Positions 1 through 6,023 of a stretch of DNA of 6,379 bases are shown in pieces (positions within the stretch are counted from its first letter, which is position 1; the number at the start of each line of letters is the position of its first letter). Under the pieces are notes generated by a model, which saw only the letters and a list, made by a program, of their open reading frames with translations, did no database searches and was not told the DNA's origin. The position numbers and the translations under genes were made by a program. The stretch comes from Thiotrichaceae bacterium UBA7357 (lineage in GTDB: Bacteria; Pseudomonadota; Gammaproteobacteria; Eutrophobiales; Eutrophobiaceae): NCBI GenBank assembly GCA_002470825.1, contig DKOR01000008.1:251-6629 (forward strand), written 5' to 3'.

Positions 1-2499
1 CGTGCCATCGACCATCGTTAACGCGCCGCTTGAACTGCCTCCATTATCCGCATCCGCCTCCACGATAACCGCGCCCGCCGTGCTCGCAATATCACCGTCC
101 GCTTGAAAAATAACGTCATTGTCTGCCGTTAGGGTGATCGCACCATTCGCACTCAAAATGCCATCGTTGATCAACAGATCACTCGTCGCACCATTCGCAT
201 CAAGCGTTATTGTGGCAGAACCAGTCGCAGTAATCGCATTTCCAGAGCCCGCAGTATCCAATGTAAGATTGCCTGCGTTGGTATTTAGAGTGATGTTTCC
301 ATCAGTGATTATACCGGTTGTTGTAGAGAAGATACCTGACGCACTAATGGATCCAACGGTAAATCCATTAGTTTCATTCTGAAAAAGAAAAGCATTACCG
401 CCGCCTGTAACATTTGCCGCCAATGTAGTTATATTGTTAGCAGCAGAGAGATTTACAGTGTCATTTGCGATGATGCCGAGACCATTAGAAATAATAGTGC
501 CAGATGATTGAGTGAGTGAACCACTCTTAGCAAATATTCGTAAACTACCATCACTCGCATTTATGTCTCCGTTTAAAGTTACATTTCCACTGGCCTCAAG
601 CGTAATATCTCCGCCTGCCGTAGTTAATTTTCCCACCGAAATATTTGATGTGGCATTTGTGGTGAAAGAAGTTCCATTGCTGGTACCTGCCTGAATAACA
701 ATCGCACCCCCACCAGACGCCCGGATTTCATCGGCATTATTAGCGAAAGAGACACCCCCGGTCGCAACCTCGGCATCCGTTTGACTATTAGGGTTAGTAG
801 GATCATTACGGGTGCGCATAGTTAGAGTTACCCCACTCTGTAGTGTGAGTATTCCATCTGATGCAGTGGTCAGATCACCCAAAATGATATCGTTGCGAGC
901 TTCTAACAAGATATTAGCGGCCAAGGACTGAATGGTATTCTCACTAATTGTGAACGCTTCACTATTGCTGCCATCGGTAAAATTGATGGTTGAATCTCCG
1001 GAACCAAACTGATCGTCGTCATCGCCACCAGAGTTGGCAACTATGGTTATAGTATTGGGGTCTAATAGAAGCTGTCCTGTATTCCCTTTTGGTGCAGTCA
1101 AATCAGCATCACCACGAAAGATTAAATTTTCTTTTCCTGACACCTCAACAAATCCACCATCACCTGACTCATTTCCTCCTTTGGCACTTATATTCCCGTG
1201 GTAGCGTGTGGTATTGTTTGCCCAAAGAATGACTTTTCCTCCATCACCTTGATCTATAGCATTCGCGTTAATAGATGTGTTTTTATCTACATGAACAAAT
1301 GATGCATTTTGTATGTCTGGATTTAAACCCTGATAATCACCTCCAATAAGAACTTCACCACCACCTAATTTTCCTGACACATTGATTGAGGAATTTCCCA
1401 TCAATGCCACTCTGTCGCCAGTAATTAATACTTTACCTGCTTTGTGATTCGTTGATGCTGCATTTATTAATGCATCTTCAGAAATGATTGTCGTATCGCC
1501 AGCATATATTTCAATCATGCCACCATCATTATCAACGGATGAAACATCGAGCATGCCAGTGTTGATAAGTGAGTTACTGGTGCCACTGGAAACAAGTTTT
1601 ATGACACCACCACTGTTATCAATCCTTCCCGCACTGATCATACCGCTGTTGTTTACAACGTTGGTAAACACATCTTTTGCAGCTTTACCTTTCAATAAAA
1701 CCGTACCACCATCAGCATTGATGATGCCAGCATTAGAAATAGCATCGTCAACATCGTGAACATTTCGCAAAATTTCTTCATTGATTGCGAATTGAATTAA
1801 ACCATCGCCATCAAAATCCATGGTGACTTTTTTACCGGCGATTAAATTAACTTGCCCTGCGTTCGCAATTATGGCGCCTTCATTTCTAACGGCCCCACCA
1901 ATCAAAGTGACTGAACCACCGGTTGATGCTTGAATTAAACCTTTATTAACAACTAAACCACCTTGCGCACCATTTGGATTAACAAAATGATGCTTGCCAT
2001 TCATGAAATCACTGTCGGAGATATCTAGACCTGAGGCAGTTAGTGAACCAACATCTACGCTAGCTGTAGCATTAAAAAAAACACCATTGGGGTTGATCAG
2101 GAGAACTCTACCGTTGGCGTTAATCGAACCTAAAATCTGACTGGGGTTTTGATCAAAAATTCGATTAAGCGCTTGAGACTGAGTATTAGGTTGGTTGAAA
2201 TTAACAGTTTCATTTGTGTTTATGTTAAAGGTTTCCCAATTAACAATGACGTTTTGTGAGGCTTGATTGACGACTGTAGTAGTGACACTCGGTTTTGTTA
2301 TGCTAGCTTGCCCAGCAGCAATCACTCCACCCTCGGGTCCCCCGACAGCAACACCAATATGTAGTCCAAATAACAAGCCCGCAGGTAATGATGTTCGGAT
2401 AAATGACGTGACGGGATTTAATCTCGCAGAGCATAACTGGCGATCTTTATGGAGCTGTTGGGGACCAACTCTTTTACCTGTTTTTCTCTCTAGCAGCAT
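1..2499 (-). CDS. TpsA: filamentous haemagglutinin-like exoprotein of a two-partner secretion system, 3'-truncated by window edge
   Basis: The minus frame is open from ATG at 2499 to base 1 (833 codons, no stop), so the 3' end lies outside. The long signal region has a basic stretch (residues 1-36), a hydrophobic core around 40-54 and an Ala-rich likely cleavage zone near 60-63. The TPS secretion domain follows, with VNWETFNI (86-93), NANG (127-130) and NPNGVFFN (136-143). Residues about 200-470 carry blocks I know from this family: GGGEVLIGGDYQG (379-391), GDGGKVILW (418-426), GDGGFVEVSGK (446-456) and GQLLLDP (475-481). After that come degenerate beta-helix coils such as ITLEASGNVTL (632-642) and ITLTADNDVIF (788-798). 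The only cysteine, Cys23, is in the signal region, as usual for exported beta-helices. By family knowledge the product is exported by its partner TpsB and displayed or released as an adhesin; the true ligand is unknown. ATG 2499 is the only standard start: an in-frame TAA lies at 2521-2523, and the ribosome site is poor. Confidence 0.92.
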   Translation of the reverse strand, partial: MLLERKTGKRVGPQQLHKDRQLCSARLNPVTSFIRTSLPAGLLFGLHIGVAVGGPEGGVIAAGQASITKPSVTTTVVNQASQNVIVNWETFNINTNETVNFNQPNTQSQALNRIFDQNPSQILGSINANGRVLLINPNGVFFNATASVDVGSLTASGLDISDSDFMNGKHHFVNPNGAQGGLVVNKGLIQASTGGSVTLIGGAVRNEGAIIANAGQVNLIAGKKVTMDFDGDGLIQFAINEEILRNVHDVDDAISNAGIINADGGTVLLKGKAAKDVFTNVVNNSGMISAGRIDNSGGVIKLVSSGTSNSLINTGMLDVSSVDNDGGMIEIYAGDTTIISEDALINAASTNHKAGKVLITGDRVALMGNSSINVSGKLGGGEVLIGGDYQGLNPDIQNASFVHVDKNTSINANAIDQGDGGKVILWANNTTRYHGNISAKGGNESGDGGFVEVSGKENLIFRGDADLTAPKGNTGQLLLDPNTITIVANSGGDDDDQFGSGDSTINFTDGSNSEAFTISENTIQSLAANILLEARNDIILGDLTTASDGILTLQSGVTLTMRTRNDPTNPNSQTDAEVATGGVSFANNADEIRASGGGAIVIQAGTSNGTSFTTNATSNISVGKLTTAGGDITLEASGNVTLNGDINASDGSLRIFAKSGSLTQSSGTIISNGLGIIANDTVNLSAANNITTLAANVTGGGNAFLFQNETNGFTVGSISASGIFSTTTGIITDGNITLNTNAGNLTLDTAGSGNAITATGSATITLDANGATSDLLINDGILSANGAITLTADNDVIFQADGDIASTAGAVIVEADADNGGSSSGALTMVDGT

Positions 2500-2587
2500 C
2501 TCTTTTCTTATGTGACGTAATTATAGCCGCCACTTGGTAACATAGTTCTTTGATACCTGTTTTAAGCCATAAATGTTATGTTGTGTT

Positions 2588-2594
2588 TCTCCTC
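2588..2594 (-). promoter_or_regulatory. Strong Shine-Dalgarno-like GAGGAGA in the tpsA leader, not placed before tpsA
   Basis: GAGGAGA is the best ribosome-binding sequence between tpsB and tpsA, but it is about 88 bases upstream of the tpsA ATG. No ATG, GTG or TTG lies 5-12 bases after it. The first ATG, at 2570-2568, is 18 bases away and opens a two-codon frame, ATG GCT TAA. The tpsA ATG itself has only AAGAAAAGAG directly abutting it. The site may serve a leader minigene or act as a ribosome standby site; both are inference. Confidence 0.45.
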
Positions 2595-2609
2595 AAGTTG
2601 TAGTTTATC

Positions 2610-2615
2610 ATTATA
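2610..2615 (-). promoter_or_regulatory. Possible -10 element (TATAAT) for an internal tpsA promoter
   Basis: A perfect TATAAT reads on the minus strand about 110 bases before the tpsA ATG. It lies just upstream of the strong Shine-Dalgarno sequence, so a transcript starting about 7 bases downstream would include it. The hexamer at -35 with 17-base spacing is GAATTT, a poor match, and the surroundings are nearly all A/T. The match may be chance. Confidence 0.25.
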
Positions 2616-2621
2616 TGAATA

Positions 2622-2633
2622 TATATCGATATA
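2622..2633. repeat. 12-bp perfect palindrome TATATCGATATA in the tpsB-tpsA spacer
   Basis: TATATCGATATA is its own reverse complement and sits just upstream of the possible TATAAT -10 element. The position would suit an operator for a dimeric regulator of tpsA. An A/T-rich palindrome of this length can also arise by chance in such DNA. Confidence 0.3.
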
Positions 2634-2674
2634 AATTCCAATAAAATCTTATAGTTATATTAAATACAAGAAGC

Positions 2675-4555
2675 CTAAAAATTATACGTAAAATCTCCCC
2701 AAATATGTCCAAAACGACCATCTTTTGGAATTTCAGCACCTAACTCCGTAGCATACATCAATCGACTCGCAACAGAGCCAGGCAAATTAAAACGTAACCC
2801 CATTCCTATACTTTTAAATGTGACCCAGCTCCCTGATGTATTTCGATCAGATGTTAAATCAAGTGCATCATTCTGTTGTCCCGTGACGAAATCATAGAAA
2901 ACTGAAAACTGAATTAGCTCACCCCAAGTTCTATTCTGAAATGCAGCAACATCGGCTATAAAGGGTGCATTAAAAATATATTCAAGCGAGAAAAAATAGG
3001 CACGATCAAACAAACCTTGCGCATCGGGATACCCTCTAACATTTTCTGGTCCTCCCACAGAATATTGCTCCAATGGCGCCAGTATATCTTTGCTCCATTG
3101 TACTTCAGTTTTCAACAAGAGCGATTGATGGTTGGTCAGCAACTGTAATCGTTGATAAGAAGCAGATATTTTTGTGAATTTACCCTCTGCTAATTCATCT
3201 CTGTTATTACCACGACGACTCGACCGACTAGTGGCCGATCCGGCAGTTTGATCTCCACTAGAGCCCATAGCTCCAAAAATATCATTAAATCCTTTATCAA
3301 TGCTGAATGTCGCAAAATTCAAACCACCACCAAAGTCTTCAGAGATACTTTTAGTGATTAATCGGATTAAAGAACGAAATGGGTGAAAGGTATCTACCGA
3401 ATCAAAATCCAACCCTAGAGAAAAGACACTTAATCTATCTGTATTCGTTTGTAATCCCAGTACGCGAGTTGTCGAATTTTTTGATGTGAATGAAAATCTT
3501 GAAGATAAATTTGTCTGTCTACTGCGTATGAAAGATTTTTCTAGATAAAGTGCGCGATTATCAGTTTGCGCTGTAATCTGGCTAGCCTCGAATTCACCAC
3601 CAATGCTGAATCTATTTTTAAATAGATTTCCACCGATTGTGAATCCTCTCCCTAAAAACATTTCATAATCGATAGACCAAAAATCATTGTTTTTAGGATT
3701 ATATGTTTGTTGCATCATCAAGCTAAGCTTATCAGCGAACCCTGTGGGATTGTTCCAATCAATGATTGTTCTGAATCTATTACGACCTGTCTCTTGTAAC
3801 CCATGAGTATCTACACGATAGGCTACGTCATACCATTTTTCTTGTTGTACCTTGAGAAAGATATCTGCTTCACCGACTTTTTGACCCGGTTGAAATACAC
3901 CGAACACGCTTAAGCCAGCAAAATCAGTCAAGGTTAAAAGGGCTCCTTCAATACTATCTTGCGTCACGGGCTGACCAATAAGCCCTAGGAAAGGTTTCTT
4001 TAAGACCTTCTCGCCATACCTATCATTACTCTCTACAATGACGCGTCCGAGCCGTCCAATATATATTTGAATATCGACGATACCTAAATCAACAGTTTGC
4101 ACAGGTATCACCGCGGTTGATAATATTAATCCTTTTGACCGATAATAACGCGTTACTTCATCAGCTATTTCTTGCAGTTCACCTATGCTAAAACCTCTTT
4201 CAGGTTGATCTTGGAGTGATTTGTCTAGAATTTCAGTATTGATCTCTTCAACACTGATTTCATATTTTGGTAGTTCTTCAGCATCCAATAACCTTAATTG
4301 TTTCACGCTTACAAAAGGACCTTCCTCGAGATCAAAAGGTCGATCTATAAGCGCAGGTATTTTTACAGTATCGCTTGAAGGTGCCACAGCTTTCTCTGCT
4401 TGTACTTCTATTTGTGGGCGAACAGCTCCAGGTCTCGCAGAATTAGGCAATCCAAGTGGGCCCGCGATTATTTGCTGACTATGAATCAGCAAAGTAAGCA
4501 CAAGCAATATATTGCTACATTCAAATTGATTTATTTTTGTAGGCTTGTTTGTCAC
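2675..4555 (-). CDS. TpsB: ShlB/FhaC/HecB-family outer-membrane transporter of two-partner secretion
   Basis: This is a complete 626-residue protein starting with GTG and ending in TAG. A signal peptide spans about residues 1-31 (core ILLVLTLL, 16-23), followed by a Pro-rich linker to about 80. ShlB-type POTRA 1 covers about 81-167 (RYYRSKGLILSTAVIPVQ, 136-153) and POTRA 2 about 168-240. A 16-strand barrel is expected from about 243 to the end. The Omp85/TpsB signature VRGY is at 506-509, followed by the conserved strand FFSLEY (521-526). The last residue is Phe (FTYNF), the usual beta-barrel insertion signal. By family knowledge the POTRAs bind the TPS domain of the exoprotein and the barrel passes it through the outer membrane without ATP; tpsA 175 bases downstream is the evident substrate. 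The length is slightly above the usual 550-600 residues, partly from a Ser/Gly/Arg-rich insert at 432-454. The GTG has no clear Shine-Dalgarno sequence; an in-frame TGA lies six codons upstream. Confidence 0.95.
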   Translation of the reverse strand: MTNKPTKINQFECSNILLVLTLLIHSQQIIAGPLGLPNSARPGAVRPQIEVQAEKAVAPSSDTVKIPALIDRPFDLEEGPFVSVKQLRLLDAEELPKYEISVEEINTEILDKSLQDQPERGFSIGELQEIADEVTRYYRSKGLILSTAVIPVQTVDLGIVDIQIYIGRLGRVIVESNDRYGEKVLKKPFLGLIGQPVTQDSIEGALLTLTDFAGLSVFGVFQPGQKVGEADIFLKVQQEKWYDVAYRVDTHGLQETGRNRFRTIIDWNNPTGFADKLSLMMQQTYNPKNNDFWSIDYEMFLGRGFTIGGNLFKNRFSIGGEFEASQITAQTDNRALYLEKSFIRSRQTNLSSRFSFTSKNSTTRVLGLQTNTDRLSVFSLGLDFDSVDTFHPFRSLIRLITKSISEDFGGGLNFATFSIDKGFNDIFGAMGSSGDQTAGSATSRSSRRGNNRDELAEGKFTKISASYQRLQLLTNHQSLLLKTEVQWSKDILAPLEQYSVGGPENVRGYPDAQGLFDRAYFFSLEYIFNAPFIADVAAFQNRTWGELIQFSVFYDFVTGQQNDALDLTSDRNTSGSWVTFKSIGMGLRFNLPGSVASRLMYATELGAEIPKDGRFGHIWGDFTYNF

Positions 4556-4672
4556 AGATAGTCTTATTATTCAGTTGTTTACATTTCTTTAGTCGCGACA
4601 GAATAAGACTTTTTCAATACTGTTGCTTGCATAGTCTTTATTATGATAAGACTATATTTATTTAGAAATCAT
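4556..4672 (-). promoter_or_regulatory. tpsB leader with four interchangeable complementary arms, possible RNA switch or attenuator
   Basis: Read on the minus strand, the 117-base spacer between the parvulin stop and the tpsB GTG holds four related arms: A, ATAGTCTTAT (4655-4646); B, ATAAAGACTAT (4641-4631); C, AGTCTTATT (4610-4602); and D, AATAAGACTAT (4568-4558). D ends two bases before the GTG. A can pair with B (8 bp, one bulge, then 2 bp) or with D (10 bp perfect); C can pair with D (9 bp perfect) or roughly with B. The folds exclude each other, as in attenuators. No U-run follows A:B, so it is not a classic intrinsic terminator. Regulation is inferred. Confidence 0.4.
4558..4655. repeat. 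Repeated AGTCTTAT / ATAAGACT motif, four copies in alternating orientation
   Basis: On the plus strand the copies are ATAGTCTTAT (4558-4567), AATAAGACT (4602-4610), ATAGTCTTTAT (4631-4641, one extra T) and ATAAGACTAT (4646-4655). The two outer copies are perfect 10-base inverted repeats of each other. The motif could work in RNA as hairpin arms or in DNA as a set of operator half-sites. Confidence 0.6.
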
Positions 4673-5794
4673 TTATTCTCTGTTAGTCTGTAACCCTAGA
4701 CGCCATTCTTCAAGTTTATTATCAGAAATCGCTTGTGGATATTCCTTTCTGGCCTGATTAAAAATCGCATCTCTCAACTGCTTATTGGCTTGTTTCACTA
4801 ACAGCTGCCGTATTTGTTGATCAACTTGAGATAATTCAAGTGTTTCAGATTCAAGTAATTTCCCTCTTTTCAGAATATGCATACCTGCCTCAGTTTCAAT
4901 AACTTGACTAATATCTCCCTCGTTTAACTTCAAAATAGGATCTTTCATTTCTGGAATCAGTTCATTAGTTTTCAGCAGCCCCATATAACCACCTAAAGTT
5001 TTGCTCTGTTCGTGCTCAGACTGAGCAAGTGCAATATTAGAAAAATCCTTTTCACCTTTTTTAATATCCGAAATAATCTCTTCTATTTTTTTATTGAGAG
5101 CTTCCCTTTTCTTGTCGCTAGAAGATGTCTTCTTAAAAAAAATCTGCCAAACATGAACACGTTCCGGAATCAAAAATTGTTTTTTGTTAGAAGCGAAATA
5201 TTCAGCTACTTGTTCATCGCTGGGGAAATCTTTCGGTAATTTACTGGAAATCAAACGTTTGATATAAACTTCACGCATAATATTTTCAGAACCACGACGC
5301 ATCATGAATTCAATATCACGATCTTCGATAAGATTATTCGCTATGGCAGCTGAGACAGTCGAAAGATTATTTGCTTCATTTTCAATGACTTGTTTAAATA
5401 ATTCTTTATCGGCCAATAGCTTCTCGCGTTCCTGCTTCTCAATGTTATTGAGTAACAATGTCACATAATCTAGATTAATTTGCCTACCTGATGCTGATAC
5501 TTTTTCCGATGATTTTGCCCACTCAGTATTATCTAAGACATTACTCTTTTTAGAGGATAGCCCCATTTTATTTTCTGTTGTATCAGGTGTGGCTTTTTTT
5601 AGACCCAATAACTCTTTTACAGAGATAGCCGAGACCTGACTTGTTTGTGCAATTATAAAAATTAAAAAAACACAAACAATACCGATAAAAGCCTTTAAAT
5701 TTGTGCTGATGAATGCTTTTAAATTTGTTAGTTTCATGGTTAGTTTTTTCAGTGCTTTAGACCTTGTTGTGTATCTTATTATATCATTTATCAT
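4673..5794 (-). CDS. Periplasmic parvulin-type peptidyl-prolyl isomerase / chaperone (SurA/PrsA/PpiC-like)
   Basis: This complete 373-residue protein has one hydrophobic segment (about 36-49, GIVCVFLIFIIAQ) followed by VSA, consistent with a Sec signal or membrane anchor. A helical chaperone-like region covers about 105-205. A single parvulin domain covers about 209-312: ERVHVWQIFF (211-220), GEKDFSNIALAQSE (247-260), LGGYMGLL (267-274), NEGDISQVIETEAGMHILKRG (291-311). A helical tail follows. The family isomerises prolyl bonds or chaperones outer-membrane and TPS proteins in the periplasm, as Par27 does for Bordetella FHA, which suits its place upstream of tpsB and tpsA. The His usual in the first strand is Gln217 here, and the usual Asp/Cys position appears to be His261; His306 is kept. 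Activity may be weak or lost. The start is uncertain: Met1 (5794) and Met20 (5737) both lack a Shine-Dalgarno sequence, and Met20 gives a more normal signal peptide. Confidence 0.86.
   Translation of the reverse strand: MINDIIRYTTRSKALKKLTMKLTNLKAFISTNLKAFIGIVCVFLIFIIAQTSQVSAISVKELLGLKKATPDTTENKMGLSSKKSNVLDNTEWAKSSEKVSASGRQINLDYVTLLLNNIEKQEREKLLADKELFKQVIENEANNLSTVSAAIANNLIEDRDIEFMMRRGSENIMREVYIKRLISSKLPKDFPSDEQVAEYFASNKKQFLIPERVHVWQIFFKKTSSSDKKREALNKKIEEIISDIKKGEKDFSNIALAQSEHEQSKTLGGYMGLLKTNELIPEMKDPILKLNEGDISQVIETEAGMHILKRGKLLESETLELSQVDQQIRQLLVKQANKQLRDAIFNQARKEYPQAISDNKLEEWRLGLQTNRE
5681..5728 (-). repeat. 24-bp tandem duplication in the parvulin signal region
   Basis: Two adjacent eight-codon units (5728-5705 and 5704-5681) encode TNLKAFIS and TNLKAFIG. 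They differ mostly at third codon positions (AAA/AAG, GCA/GCT, TTC/TTT), so the duplication is not recent and the repeated peptide has been conserved. It lengthens the basic part of the signal sequence just before the hydrophobic core. Confidence 0.75.
5778..5786 (-). promoter_or_regulatory. Possible extended -10 promoter (TGATATAAT) for the parvulin-tpsB-tpsA operon
   Basis: TGATATAAT matches the extended -10 consensus TGnTATAAT exactly, which can work without a good -35; none is seen at 17 bases. It lies inside the first codons of the long parvulin frame. If real, transcripts would start near 5771 and translation would begin at Met20 (5737) rather than at 5794. Confidence 0.35.
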
Positions 5795-5904
5795 TATGAT
5801 TTATACTTTAGATAATAACACTTCATTTTTGTCATTGGTATTATGCGTGAGTTAGAAATCTATAGGTAATCTAATCAATATTATCTGTTATATTTTGTGA
5901 ATTT

Positions 5905-5913
5905 TGATATAAA
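5905..5913 (+). promoter_or_regulatory. Possible extended -10 promoter (TGATATAAA) for the cyclase gene
   Basis: TGATATAAA fits TGnTATAAT with one mismatch and lies about 110 bases before the cyclase ATG, facing it. The -35 area is weak. In DNA this AT-rich, a chance match is possible. Confidence 0.25.
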
Positions 5914-5920
5914 CATAGTC

Positions 5921-5936
5921 CAACTTGAAAAAGTTG
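5921..5936. promoter_or_regulatory. Inverted repeat CAACTT-GAAA-AAGTTG between the divergent genes, possible operator or hairpin
   Basis: Two perfect 6-base arms flank GAAA, a stable tetraloop if transcribed from the plus strand. The element falls just after the possible cyclase -10, near the expected transcript start, where an operator or a 5' hairpin would act. No T-run follows on either strand, so it is not an intrinsic terminator. Confidence 0.35.
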
Positions 5937-6023
5937 TACAAATAAACAAAAAATCATAAGATTAAAGATTAAATTTATATTAGTATCTAACTGTTTTTTA
6001 AGTGAAATTAATACAATAATATT

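Noticed and set aside
1801..1836. EF-hand-like DFDGDG in the exoprotein (residues 228-233)
   Set aside because: Position 12 of the loop is Ile instead of Glu/Asp, and a similar GDGLI stretch is, as I recall, common in this exoprotein family, so it is more likely beta-helix consensus than a calcium site.
119..2515. Plus-strand open frames over the left part (119-382, 512-694, 1484-1759, 2267-2515) and the minus frame 624-806
   Set aside because: All are overlapped by the 833-codon minus-strand frame, which has clear TPS and family motifs. Their products are low-complexity Val/Pro/Ser-rich sequences typical of antisense reads of Gly/Asn/Ala-rich repeats.
2508..2543. Eleven-codon frame (ATG TTA CCA ...) in the tpsA leader
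   Set aside because: It has no ribosome site of its own at proper spacing and no recognisable peptide; chance frames of this size are common.
4221..4478. Plus-strand open frame inside tpsB
   Set aside because: It is antisense to the well-supported POTRA region of TpsB and has no recognisable domain.
2675..4555. BamA or TamA instead of TpsB
   Set aside because: There are only two POTRA-like repeats of the ShlB type and a Pro-rich N-terminal linker, and an exoprotein gene with a TPS domain follows directly.
4631..4655. Hairpin after the parvulin gene as an intrinsic terminator
   Set aside because: The stem is AT-rich with a bulge and is followed by GCAAGC rather than a T-run, so termination there is unlikely; it is kept as part of the leader repeat set.
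5012..5239. Plus-strand open frame inside the parvulin gene
   Set aside because: It is antisense to the parvulin domain, and its Phe-rich product is what antisense Lys/Glu codons give.
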